DNA of 64,000 bases from Anodontia alba (Eukaryota; Mollusca; Bivalvia; Lucinida; Lucinidae). Each line of letters starts with the position of its first letter. Position 1 is the first letter of the stretch. Position numbers and translations under genes: made by a program. Under the pieces are notes generated by a model. That model did no database searches. It had not been told where the DNA came from and saw only the letters and a program-made list of their open reading frames with translations. Location of the stretch: contig OZ024830.1 of assembly GCA_964016985.1 (NCBI GenBank), positions 13,708,295 through 13,772,294 of the forward strand, written 5' to 3'. This document shows, piece after piece, positions 56,901 to 61,970 of this stretch.

Positions 56901-57290
56901 CGTAAATCTACATCGGGCCGTCATCGGCCCGTCAGCTACCCTGACGGGCCGATGACGGCCCGATATAGATTTATGTAGAATGCTGACTGGGAAGTATATC
57001 TACTTTTTGACCCTCCTTATCTAGCGCTATGCTATATCTCGAGTTATGATAAGCAGCTTACCTTTAACATGAGCCTTCATGACTTGCCCTACTGATGTAA
57101 TGAATGTAGCAGCTGTGACTGGATTAAAATGAGGTCTGAGTTGACACTTCTTTCTATCAGGCAGTGCTGGCAAGGTAGAAAATGGTTTTGCTTGGCAAGA
57201 GTTAGCTCCCGTTACAATGGGTGGTCTTGAAGTGGCTACTGTTCGAACAGCAGTACTCACGCAAAATAGCTTTGTGACTGGAAGTCCCAT
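32311..57290 (-). CDS. NUDT9: NUDT9: mitochondrial-type ADP-ribose pyrophosphatase (8 exons, 350 aa)
   Basis: NUDT9 hydrolyses ADP-ribose to AMP and ribose 5-phosphate using Mg2+, mainly in mitochondria. Eight exons found by eye join in frame with GT-AG introns and give exactly 350 codons, the length of human NUDT9. Residues 1-24 ([20 protein letters not shown] onward) are basic, Ser/Thr-rich and free of acidic residues, like a mitochondrial presequence. Family blocks follow in order: RCEIYPRSD (about 78), [19 protein letters not shown] (about 172-190), GEWALPGGMVDPGE (220-233), the Nudix box to REFGEEACN (241-249), [14 protein letters not shown] (275-288) and [14 protein letters not shown] (near 331-344). 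REFGEE keeps the metal-binding glutamates, unlike the altered box of human TRPM2. The stop follows HHAHW, and there is no channel sequence, so NUDT9 fits better than a TRPM2 NUDT9-H domain. Introns of 2.1-8.0 kb are packed with mobile DNA. Confidence 0.95.
33000..34458. mobile_element. Tandem-repeat element T3 in NUDT9 intron 7
   Basis: About ten units of 115-125 bp. Each contains CTTACCATGAGGGGAAGTGA, TGTAGCAAGTTTGGTTGAAT, CCGCCCAGTGGTTTAGGAG and a GATGGATGGACAGA tract. The 3' end is the hairpin ATCCCCAT...ATGGGGAT at about 34431-34458. Repeat S2 is inserted at 33200-33480. Confidence 0.75.
33200..33480 (+). mobile_element. Interspersed repeat S2, copy 1
   Basis: It opens with GGGTTTAACGACACATCAAC and GGGTCATTTTGTGT. 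A GA-rich stretch (AGAGAAAGGGAGAAAAGAGA) follows, then CTACCCTTACCTGCTGCAAG and GCCAATATCAGTTGGACACC. Its class is unknown. It interrupts T3, so it is younger. Confidence 0.7.
34459..35125. other. Intron sequence with decayed MITEs
   Basis: A half hairpin MITE D lies at about 34600-34640 and a partial AGCAGACAATATTTTAAACT palindrome at 34850-34930. Nothing coding. Confidence 0.5.
35126..35391 (-). mobile_element. tRNA-derived SINE S1, copy 3, head-truncated, with poly-A tail
   Basis: A T-run (35126-35155) reads as a poly-A tail on the minus strand. The body matches the other S1 copies but stops at GCCGACCCAGTGGGGCAG, so the tRNA-like head is lost. Confidence 0.75.
35392..36033. other. Intron 7 sequence, unassigned
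   Basis: Short GATGGATG/ACGGATGG motifs at 35728-35755 and two inverted ATCACAG...CTGTGAT stretches near 35850 and 35930. No exon. Confidence 0.45.
36034..36151 (-). CDS. NUDT9: NUDT9 exon 7
   Basis: 118 bp, acceptor TTGTTACAG, donor G|GTTAGA (weak). It encodes [20 protein letters not shown] and [19 protein letters not shown], the NUDT9-specific motif after the Nudix box. Confidence 0.97.
36964..37148. mobile_element. TTAA-type MITE, AACCCTTGTCCTGCTGAA family, copy 5
   Basis: TTAACCATAATCCTGCTGAA and CAGCATGGCAAGAGTTAA; the core is partly deleted. Confidence 0.75.
37581..37802. mobile_element. TTAA-flanked MITE, AACTCTTTCACTGCC family, copy 2
   Basis: It starts TTAACTCTTTTGGAGCC and ends GGCAGTGAAAGAGTTAA. 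The core palindrome is AACAGTGTAGATCCTAATGA with its partner. It is opposite in orientation to the 6099 copy. Confidence 0.8.
38398..38475. mobile_element. Hairpin MITE D
   Basis: AAACATATGTTGTGTGTCCT against ACCCACAACATATGTTTT; centre GTGCCTCAGCGAGGCAC. Confidence 0.75.
38774..38962 (-). mobile_element. tRNA-Leu-like SINE S3, copy 2
   Basis: On the minus strand: GGCAGTTGAGTGGTTAGCAC (A-box region) and GGGTTCAAATCCTGCTG (B box). The body is CAGAGCCTTTCATTATCACT, ending GATGTAAAACACCAAACT. Confidence 0.85.
39045..39188 (-). CDS. NUDT9: NUDT9 exon 6 (Nudix box)
   Basis: 144 bp, phase 0 at both ends, acceptor TTTTTTAG, donor AAG|GTGAGT. It encodes [20 protein letters not shown], the whole GX5EX7REUXEE motif. 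Cys replaces the box Gly, a position that also varies in vertebrate NUDT9. The T2 repeat begins 38 bp upstream of the acceptor. Confidence 0.97.
39226..39491. mobile_element. Tandem-repeat element T2, single-unit copy
   Basis: One CTGTGACCTTGAAATTAAGT unit, a GATGCCAACACCGATGCCAA tract and an imperfect 3' hairpin (TATGTCCTCTTCC with GGGAGGACATA). It begins 38 bp upstream of the NUDT9 exon 6 acceptor. Confidence 0.7.
39661..39968 (-). mobile_element. tRNA-derived SINE S1, copy 4, with target duplication
   Basis: Complete head (GCCAGCCTCGGTGGCTCAGT; B box GCGGGTTCAACTCC) and body. TATTATCTGCTGA (39648-39660) and TATTATCCGCTGA (39969-39981) flank it as a 13-bp target-site duplication. This is expected of LINE-mediated insertion. 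Confidence 0.9.
40200..40760 (+). mobile_element. Truncated T6/T5-type element
   Basis: The 5' end CAAGAGGACTATGATGGTC and TATCGCTCACCTGAGCGA matches the T6 start. T5-like units follow from 40376 (ATGATGGCTTGAACAATC, TATACTGAAATTGGTCCAG). No 3' hairpin is seen. This joins the T6 end to the T5 unit in one element. Confidence 0.6.
40863..41160 (+). mobile_element. Interspersed repeat S2, copy 2
   Basis: GTTGGGGTTTAACGACACGT, the GA-rich middle, and GCCTTGCCCAATTGTAAGCC. Nearly full length against the 33200 copy. Confidence 0.75.
41591..41794. mobile_element. TTAA-type MITE, AACCCTTGTCCTGCTGAA family, copy 6
   Basis: TTAAATCCTGGTGCTGCTGA and TCAGCATGACAAGGATTA. The core hairpin GGCTTCCATAGAAGCC is intact. 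It lies 37 bp beyond the exon 5 donor. Confidence 0.8.
41831..41951 (-). CDS. NUDT9: NUDT9 exon 5
   Basis: 121 bp, acceptor TTCCCAG, donor GGA|GTAATT (non-consensus at positions 5-6). It encodes [13 protein letters not shown], then [20 protein letters not shown]. The exon ends exactly before the first Gly of the Nudix box. Confidence 0.95.
42094..43484. mobile_element. TIR element (GACTCTCGTTATCTC ends), interrupted
   Basis: GAGACTCTCGTTATCTCAAA at the left, CGAGATAACGAGAGTCGACT at the right. It hosts the CCGTAATATAC element at 42226-43285. The outer sequence resumes with a hairpin, GAGGAGTAACTGCTCCTCAG. Confidence 0.7.
42226..43285. mobile_element. 1.06-kb TA-flanked non-autonomous Tc1/mariner-type element
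   Basis: The left CCGTAATATACCTAAGTATT pairs with the rc right CCGTAATATACGTAAGTATT. GGGACA motifs follow in both, and TA dinucleotides flank it (42224-42225, 43286-43287). Extra TATTGGGACAC units repeat near both ends. No open frame for a transposase exists, and several A-rich runs lie inside. Confidence 0.75.
43851..44199. mobile_element. TIR element (CTCGTTATAACGAC ends) with nested hairpin MITE D
   Basis: GAGGACCCTCGTTATAACGA at the left, AACTGTCGTTATAACGAATT and AGGGCTGACTGTA at the right. MITE D lies inside at 43979-44063 (ACACATGTTGTGGATATTAC with its partner). Confidence 0.65.
44487..44573 (-). CDS. NUDT9: NUDT9 exon 4
   Basis: 87 bp, acceptor TTATAG, donor AG|GTGAGT. It encodes [20 protein letters not shown] and HAADPIVT, a NUDT9 signature block. 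Confidence 0.96.
44700..45972. other. Intron 3 sequence, unassigned
   Basis: No repeat family I recognise and no exon-like frame beyond NUDT9 exon 4 at its edge. Confidence 0.45.
45973..46190. mobile_element. TTAA-type MITE, AACCCTTGTCCTGCTGAA family, copy 7
   Basis: TTAAACCTTCTCCTGCTGAA and CAGCAAGGCAAGGGTTAA. The core is GCAAACAGTGTAGATCCATA with its partner. Confidence 0.8.
46466..46640. mobile_element. Two hairpin MITE D copies in tandem
   Basis: Two GAAGTGCCTCAGTGAGGCAC centres about 80 bp apart share the ACATATGTTG and CAACATAT arms. The block lies 64 bp beyond the exon 3 donor. Confidence 0.8.
46704..46787 (-). CDS. NUDT9: NUDT9 exon 3
   Basis: 84 bp, acceptor TTTTACAG, donor TT|GTAAGC. 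It encodes [17 protein letters not shown] and on to KVNGFP. This is the least conserved exon; it is assigned by phase, position and the FNxxDGKVxR pattern. Confidence 0.85.
46983..47287 (-). mobile_element. tRNA-derived SINE S1, copy 5
   Basis: Head GTCGGCCTCGGTGGGTCAGT with B box GCGGGTTCAACCCC. TTTAGGAGAT occurs on both sides (46974-46983 and 47291-47300) as a target duplication. Confidence 0.88.
47470..48040. mobile_element. Tandem-repeat element T1, copy 2
   Basis: Three to four units (GGCAGATAACTCTGTAAAAA, CAAGTTTGGTGAAAATC), a (GACA)n tract at 47932-47990, and a perfect 3' hairpin (ATACCCCACCACTATCGTGT with GGTGGGGTAT). Confidence 0.8.
48229..48472. mobile_element. Palindromic MITE, GGGCCCAGTTGTTCAAA family, copy 3
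   Basis: AGGGCCCAGTTGTTTGAAGC and TTTGAACAACTGGGCCCT. The centre TTTTGCACTGCAAAAG is perfect. Confidence 0.9.
48589..48795. mobile_element. Palindromic MITE J (GCAGAAAATAGGCTTTGTC family)
   Basis: CTTAGCATGCTGAGTAAAAA against TGTAGCATGGCAAGTG. The inner hairpin pairs AATTTGCATGAAATGAGAAA with TTTCATGCAAATT. Relatives are at about 38620-38765 and 39504-39660. Confidence 0.65.
48806..48882. mobile_element. Hairpin MITE D next to NUDT9 exon 2 donor
   Basis: TAAAAGTGCCTCACTGAGGT centre. It lies 57 bp from the exon 2 donor side. Confidence 0.7.
48940..49096 (-). CDS. NUDT9: NUDT9 exon 2
   Basis: 157 bp, acceptor TTCTTCAG, donor TC|GTAAGT. It encodes [18 protein letters not shown] through [11 protein letters not shown]. 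Hairpin MITE D copies lie on both sides (48806-48882 and 49241-49365). Confidence 0.93.
49241..49365. mobile_element. Hairpin MITE D upstream of NUDT9 exon 2
   Basis: CTCATTAGAAGTGCCTCACT against GTGCTTCTAATGAGT. It lies about 145 bp upstream of the exon 2 acceptor. Confidence 0.75.
49472..51500 (+). mobile_element. Interspersed repeat S2, copy 3, split by T2
   Basis: The left part (49472-49590) has GTGTTTAATGCCATGTCAAC and the GA-rich run. The right part (51347-51500) resumes AGAAAGATAGAGAAC and ACCTGCTGCAAGCACAGCAG. The T2 element sits between. Confidence 0.7.
49591..51346. mobile_element. Tandem-repeat element T2, long copy (about 10 units)
   Basis: Units of about 155 bp contain TGTGACCTTGAAAATGGGGT, CAAGGTCACCAAAATCTAAT, TACAAGTTTGGTCAAAATCC and GAGATAGGGTGCAGACAAGC. 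The 5' end has TATGTCCCCCACCAG and the 3' end CTATGGTGGGGGACATA, the same sequence inverted. A GATGCCGACGCCGACAAG tract precedes the 3' end. The host repeat S2 marks both borders. Confidence 0.82.
51843..53565 (+). mobile_element. Element T6, long copy, in intron 1
   Basis: The 5' end is AACAAGAGGCCCACGGGCCA then GCTCGCTCACCTGAG. The 3' end is ATAGCTCATCCTGAGC, then CACGTGAGCTAAAAA. Inside are three diverged AAGATGGCGGCTxxGGCxGC palindromes and two roughly 310-bp repeats with GGGCATGGCGGCCATCTT. No open frame beyond 151 codons, and that one is repeat-derived. Confidence 0.7.
53592..54313. mobile_element. Tandem-repeat element T1, copy 3
   Basis: Four to five units, left end ATATCCCACCATTATCATGT, right hairpin ATACCACTATCATGTGGCAG then GTATAAAAAT. 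It starts 27 bp after T6. Confidence 0.78.
54778..54891. mobile_element. Hairpin MITE D
   Basis: TTATTTCTCCATGAAAGCAT against ATGTTTTCATGGAAATAAG; centre GAAGCGCCTCCTAAAGGTGC. Confidence 0.8.
55236..55290 (+). other. G-rich tract, potential G-quadruplex
   Basis: (GGT)n followed by G4, G4, G5 and G11 runs with 1-2-base loops, on the strand opposite to NUDT9 sense, inside intron 1. Confidence 0.6.
55567..55862. mobile_element. Two hairpin MITE D copies, second decayed
   Basis: First at 55567-55682 (TGTGAGTACTCATTAGAAGC with its partner). A second, shortened one at about 55730-55862 keeps the TTATTTCTCCA and CCCACAACATGTTTTCAT ends. Confidence 0.7.
56163..56431. mobile_element. Hairpin MITE, TCACGAAAAcAtGCCTAT family, copy 4
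   Basis: The right half is intact (TATACCCCTATAAACCCCAG, TATATAGGCGTGTTTTCATG). The hairpin centre is ACCACCTTGGTGAGGTGGT. Confidence 0.8.
56743..56884. mobile_element. Hairpin MITE D with duplicated arm
   Basis: TTACTCATTAGAAGCACxTC occurs twice, followed by one CTTCTAATGAGTATACCACA arm. Confidence 0.75.
56885..56991. mobile_element. 107-bp near-perfect palindrome MITE (CCCAGCTAGCATTCTACG)
   Basis: About 52-bp arms around a CTAC loop. The GC-rich inner part GGGCCGTCATCGGCCCGTCA pairs with TGACGGGCCGATGACGGCCC. It lies 71 bp from NUDT9 exon 1. Confidence 0.85.
57062..57290 (-). CDS. NUDT9: NUDT9 exon 1 (coding)
   Basis: Codons 1-76 plus one base; donor G|GTAAGC. An in-frame TGA directly precedes the ATG, so this ATG is the first possible start in this exon. 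CTCTGTTTCAG lies just upstream and could be an acceptor, which would put the promoter and a 5' UTR exon farther right. Confidence 0.88.
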
Positions 57291-57659
57291 TCACTGAAAC
57301 AGAGTGCTCTAGGTAAACTGTTGCAGACTACATGAGGCACAAAATGAGAAAACGTACCTTCTGACATGTGAAGAATCAAATTAGCCTGCATGTCCGCAGA
57401 AACTTTGAATCCTTGGCTACCCAACATGCATCTAGTGAGGATTCTGACCAGACTATGCAAATGTGCAGGCTGATCTGAATCTTCGTTGAGCGCAGATGTC
57501 CAAAGATATATTTTCTGGAGTTGTGGCTTACATTATATTTTTTTTTTACTAATTTTTTTTTTTTAATTTTCGAGAGAAAATAAGGCTTCAAATCTCATGC
57601 AGTGGTCTGTTTAAAAAAAAAAACCAAATGCCATTCAGAAAAAGGGTTTATATGTAATT
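57291..57659. other. Upstream flank of NUDT9 start
   Basis: No promoter motif can be claimed. 57340-57490 resembles 55045-55140 (AAAACGTACCTTC(T/G)GACA), so it is at least partly repeat. A T-rich run lies at 57535-57575. Confidence 0.45.
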
Positions 57660-58379
57660 GTAACAGGTATACCATGAAGTTATTATTAAGGCCCGGACAC
57701 AGTTTACTATATGGAACTAAGTCAAGGGAAGATAATTCAAAAACGAAAAATGCAAGAGTTGTCTTCCTTGTTCATGACACATCGTCTCAATATGATGCAT
57801 GCACCTGTAAAGTTTCATGAATATATTCCATATGGTTTAGGAGTTATGGCCCGGACACGGTTAACTATATGGAACTAAGTCAAGGGGTAATAATTCAAAA
57901 ACCAAAAATGCCAGAGTTGTCTTCCTTGTTCATGACACATCGTCTGAATGTGATGCATGCACCTGTATAGTTTCATGAATAGATTCCATACGGTTTAGGA
58001 GTTATGGCCCGGACACGGTTTACTATATGGAGCTAAGTCAAGGGAAGATAATTCAAAAACAAAAAACGCATGGTTGTCTTCCTTTCTCATGACACATCGT
58101 CTCAATGTGATGCCTGCACCCATAAAGTTTCATGAAAATATTTCATATGGTTTAGGAGTTATGGCCCGGACACGGTTTACTATATGCAACTAAGTCAAGG
58201 GGAAATAATTCAAAAACCAAAAATGTAAGTTTTCTTCCTTGCTCATGACACATCTTCTCAGTGTGATGCATGCACTGGTAAAGTTTCATGAATATATTTC
58301 AACGGTATAGGAGTTATGGCCCGGACACGGTTTACTATATGGAACTAAGTCAAGGGAAGATAATTCAAAAACCAAAAAT
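57660..58379. repeat. Tandem array, about 159-bp unit, 4.4 copies (T7)
   Basis: The unit holds GGCCCGGACACGGTTTACTA, TATGGAACTAAGTCAAGGG, TTGTTCATGACACATCGTCT, TAAAGTTTCATGAATAT and GGTTTAGGAGTTATGG. The array stops within a unit (AACCAAAAAT) where the DIRS element begins. Confidence 0.9.
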
Positions 58380-58740
58380 AAAGTTTTTTAAAAGTAAAAC
58401 ATATTTTAACGAGTAATCCTTAACCTATAGATAATGTGCTATTCTATTCTGTTATTCACCCCCTCCACAGAAAAAACGACCTTTCAGTCGTTATAAAGTC
58501 TTAATTCAGAAGGTCTCTTTAACAGTTACCTGTATGACGTAGTTCCTCCCGCTCAAATGATCACATGTCAGTTTCTTTTATGTGTAAAACAATACACAAT
58601 TAGGAGAAATGAGCGAGGGAAGGGAGGTGGGACGATAAATACTTATCTATAGGTTAAGTATTACTCGTTAAAATATGTTTTACTTTTAAAAAACTTCATT
58701 TTAACTTCGTAATACATTAACCTATAGATAATGTGCTAGA
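58380..58740. repeat. DIRS right terminal repeat / internal complementary region
   Basis: Inverted copies at 58380-58440 and 58641-58696 (one or two mismatches), then a direct partial repeat of the first at 58697-58737. In DIRS elements such blocks template the circular intermediate; that role here is inferred from the family. Confidence 0.7.
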
Positions 58741-58978
58741 ATTTGTAGAATAGGAGGGAGGATTTCTCCTAATAAGTTAGTCCCAACTTCTGAATTAAGG
58801 CTTATTAAAAAGATTTATTTTTTATATATATATAATGAGGACATAATTAGTGCTTAAGGCAATAATAAGATCCTTTAACCAAGGATAAAGTAATCCAGGG
58901 TTAACATATATATATAATAAAGATATAATTAGTACCTCTCTAGTATAGCATCAGGTCTAGGGGGGCTGTTGACGTTGT

Positions 58979-60998
58979 CTACACATCCATAGCTGATTGC
59001 TGTTGGCCCCCCACCACTTTTTGGGCCACTACAATGGGGCCCAAACTTTGGAGATTCTGTGCTTGTTGAGACATGTCTCTGAGATAGAATTTGGCAAAAG
59101 TTGATGAACTATTCCAAACCGCTGCTTGAAGTATATCATTGAGAGGAACTTTGTCGAAGAAAGCCCAAGAAGAGGAAAGAGCTCTAACTTCATGAGCTTT
59201 GATTTTAAGGAAAGAGATATCTCGTTTAGTGAGTTTCCTATAGGCAAGTTTAACAGTGTAAGATATCCATCTCGAGATAGTATCTTTAGAAATATCCTTA
59301 TTGCCTTTAATAGGAAGAAAAAAGTCTAGTTCTATTTTGGCGATAAGAGCTAGTCATTTTGAGATAGAATTTCAGAGCCCTAACGGGGCAAAGAAGTCTG
59401 TCAGTATGTTCCCATTTACATATTCGAGCAAGACTAGGAACAACAATAGGATCTGGTTTAACAGAAGGAAGCTGGTTTTTTGCTAAAAAACCAGATTTAA
59501 GAATCAAGGAAACTGAACCATCAGATTGATTAAATCTTAAATGTTGTGAATCCATAGCTAGAGCATGTATTTCACTACACCTTTTAGCAGTGGCAAGAGC
59601 TAAGAGAAAGGCTGTCTTAATAGTAACGTGAAATTTAGAAGCCTTATAAAGAGGTTCAAAAGGTGGTTTTTGTAGACATACTAAAACCCATGATAAGTCC
59701 CATTTAGGTGAAAGAGATCTTTGTACTGGTCGTTGAAGTTCAAAGGATCTGATAAGTTCAGATAAAACTGGATTAGATCTGATTCTATTACCAGTTTTGA
59801 ATTTTAAAGTGTTAGAGATCATAGATCTATAACCTTTAATAGTACTAATCTGACATTTCTTTTCCGAAAAAAGAAAGATTAAGAAATCGGCTATAACTGT
59901 AATAGGGGCCGAGATCGGATTAACCTTTTTTGTATGACACCTATTAGAGAAGATGGTCCATTTTGCATCGTAGACTTTTTGTGTAGATGCTCTTCTTGAT
60001 CTGGAGACAAAATCTGCAACGTTTTGTGAAAATTTCTTATCTCTGATTGATTGTTTGATAACTCCCAAGCGTGAAGGTTGAGAATTGGGAGGTTTTGATG
60101 TACAAATCTTCCTTTGGATTGAGTCAGTAGTCTTGGAATTAGTGGCAGACGAATCGGAGCTGACACTAATAGAAGAAGAAGTTCTGAGAACCACTGTTGC
60201 TGTGGCCAGAACGGAGCTATGAGAACTATTCTGCACTGATGTTGTCGGATTTTCTCTAGAACAGCAGGTATCAGAATAAAAGGAGGAAAAGCATATGCAT
60301 GAAGATGATTCCAGTCCATGGACAGGGCATCTATCGCTAGTGCTTTGTAGTCTTGTACTGGAGAGACATATAATGGGAGTCTGTGGTTGAATCTTGTCGC
60401 AAACAGATCCACATTTGGGAAGTTGAGCATCTGGAATACTGAATTCGCAACTGTTTGATCCAGAGCCCATTCTGTCTTGATAGGTTTGTCTAGTCTTGAG
60501 AGGCGGTCTGCAAGAATGTTGAATTTGCCTGGGATGTAACGTACTCTGATAACTATGTCTTGTTCCAGGCACCAATTGAGTATTTTCCAAACTTCTACGC
60601 AAAGATTGGGGGAATGAGTGCCACCCTGTTTGTTGATATATGAGACCACCGTTGTGTTGTCTGTGGATATCATGATGCAAGAATGGTGAATAAATGTTTT
60701 GGCTTGTTTCAGTGCTAATCGTATGGCCATCATTTCTAACATATTGATATGGAGCTGGGATTGGTTTTCTGTCCAGCGACCATGAAAGGACAGTGTTGTC
60801 GGCTCTAAATGAGCTCCCCATCCGTAATGACTGGCATCCGTATAAAGGAAGAATTTGGGGTCTGGAGGATGGATTGAAGTCCCTGTCTCGAATCGAATGG
60901 GGTTTATCCACCATTGTAAGTGAGATCGAATCATGCCGTTTATCGAGATCGGGTGATCGAGAGGAAGAATATGAGGTTTCCAGACTGACAGCAGGCAC
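58979..60998 (-). pseudogene. DIRS tyrosine recombinase, one-base frameshift near C-terminus
   Basis: The recombinase integrates the circular DNA copy. The frame is open from 60998 to 59307. The first 300 or so codons overlap RT/RNase H in another frame and look like a by-product; the true module starts near 60085 (SRLGVIKQSIRDKKFSQ). The first catalytic Arg lies in LATAKRCSEIHAL. At a six-A run (59318-59323, plus strand) the frame slips and stops at 59307. One base out of frame, the rest continues without a stop to TAG at 58979-58981. That part carries the HEVR (HxxR) motif near 59182-59193 and the tyrosine in FYLRDMS at 59084-59086. So every catalytic block survives and one indel separates them. 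A sequencing error in the homopolymer is an equal explanation. Confidence 0.85.
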
Positions 60999-61924
60999 AT
61001 CTGAAGAGGACGTAAGTGCAGTCTGCCCAGGAGAACAAGGTCTGCTGCAGCACTGAGTTTGCCCAAAAGAGAAAGGAAAGTTCGTGCCGATACATGTTTT
61101 GCTGACATTATTTTCTTGATTGTTAGAATTAGGTTCTGTACATGATCCGCTGGAACCCTGACTAAATTTTGTTGCGTCAGAAATTCCATACCTATGAAGG
61201 TGAATTTATGAGCAGGAAAGAGATCTGACTTCTTGAGATTTGGCAGAAAACCTAGGCTTTGAATAGTTTGAATGCAAATCTTTGTCGGAGTAATCAGACG
61301 GTTGTGAATCAGATTTTTTATCAGCCAATCGTCTAGGTATGGAAAAACTGATATGGCACGTTGGCGTAGAAAAGCTGCAATAACGTCCATCAGTTTCGAG
61401 AAAATTAACAGACTTAGGGACATTCCGAACCGTAGGGCCGAAAAGTGATATACTTGATCTTCGTGTACGAAGCGAAGATACTTCCTGGATTGACAATGTA
61501 TCGGCACATGTAGATATGCATCTGTTAAATCTATGGAGACAGCCCAATCGTTGAGTCTCATCGCTTGTCTTACCGATTTGACTGTTTCCATTTTGAATGC
61601 TTGTTTCTCTATGTAACGGTTTAATAAAGACAGGTCTAATATTAAACGAAACTTTCCGTTCTTTTTTGGCACAAGGAATATCCGGGAATAAAAGCCGGGA
61701 GTTTCCGGATTCTGTACCCTTTCCACTGCCCGTTTGTTGAGAAGATTTTCGATCTCTTCTCTGAGAAACGGGGAGGAGGATTGACTCATTCTGATCGGAA
61801 CAGATGACAAAGGAGGAATTTTGATGAATGGTATCCTGAATCCGTTTCGTACGATAGAGAGGACCCATTTGTTGTCTGTTATTTCCTCCCATTTTTCCGC
61901 AAAATGGGCCAATCGTCCTCCCAC
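59891..61924 (-). CDS. DIRS reverse transcriptase / RNase H
   Basis: 677 codons copying element RNA into DNA. RT: RIFLVPKKNGKFRLILDLSL at 81-100, catalytic IDLTDAY at 131-137, YLDD at 196-199. RNase H: Asp in FLYTDASHYGWGAH (363), Glu in INMLEMMAIRLAL (397), Asp in STDNTTVV (422), and LADRLSR (471-477). The C-terminal NVDLFATRFNHRLPLYVSP block is typical of DIRS proteins. The usual FGLSxAPxxFT region reads FGMSLSLLIFSK, lacking the Pro. The frame at 61924 begins with GTG; it stays open upstream into the end of ORF1, in the +1 frame relative to it, with no clear ATG. ORF2 may therefore start by frameshifting or internal initiation. No stops interrupt it. Confidence 0.92.
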   Translation of the reverse strand: MGGRLAHFAEKWEEITDNKWVLSIVRNGFRIPFIKIPPLSSVPIRMSQSSSPFLREEIENLLNKRAVERVQNPETPGFYSRIFLVPKKNGKFRLILDLSLLNRYIEKQAFKMETVKSVRQAMRLNDWAVSIDLTDAYLHVPIHCQSRKYLRFVHEDQVYHFSALRFGMSLSLLIFSKLMDVIAAFLRQRAISVFPYLDDWLIKNLIHNRLITPTKICIQTIQSLGFLPNLKKSDLFPAHKFTFIGMEFLTQQNLVRVPADHVQNLILTIKKIMSAKHVSARTFLSLLGKLSAAADLVLLGRLHLRPLQMCLLSVWKPHILPLDHPISINGMIRSHLQWWINPIRFETGTSIHPPDPKFFLYTDASHYGWGAHLEPTTLSFHGRWTENQSQLHINMLEMMAIRLALKQAKTFIHHSCIMISTDNTTVVSYINKQGGTHSPNLCVEVWKILNWCLEQDIVIRVRYIPGKFNILADRLSRLDKPIKTEWALDQTVANSVFQMLNFPNVDLFATRFNHRLPLYVSPVQDYKALAIDALSMDWNHLHAYAFPPFILIPAVLEKIRQHQCRIVLIAPFWPQQQWFSELLLLLVSAPIRLPLIPRLLTQSKGRFVHQNLPILNLHAWELSNNQSEIRNFHKTLQILSPDQEEHLHKKSTMQNGPSSLIGVIQKRLIRSRPLLQL

Positions 61925-61970
61925 TGGAATGTCCGCGAGCGGAAGAGCAGGCAGTGGAAAGGGCGGGCCT

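Noticed and set aside
32311..57290. Assigning the Nudix gene as the C-terminal part of TRPM2
   Set aside because: It has its own leader exon with an in-frame stop before the ATG, 350 codons in total, and no channel exons in the 1 kb before the unrelated repeat array.
61206..61892. 228-codon minus-strand frame within RT
   Set aside because: It lies wholly inside the RT frame in another register and shows no domain.
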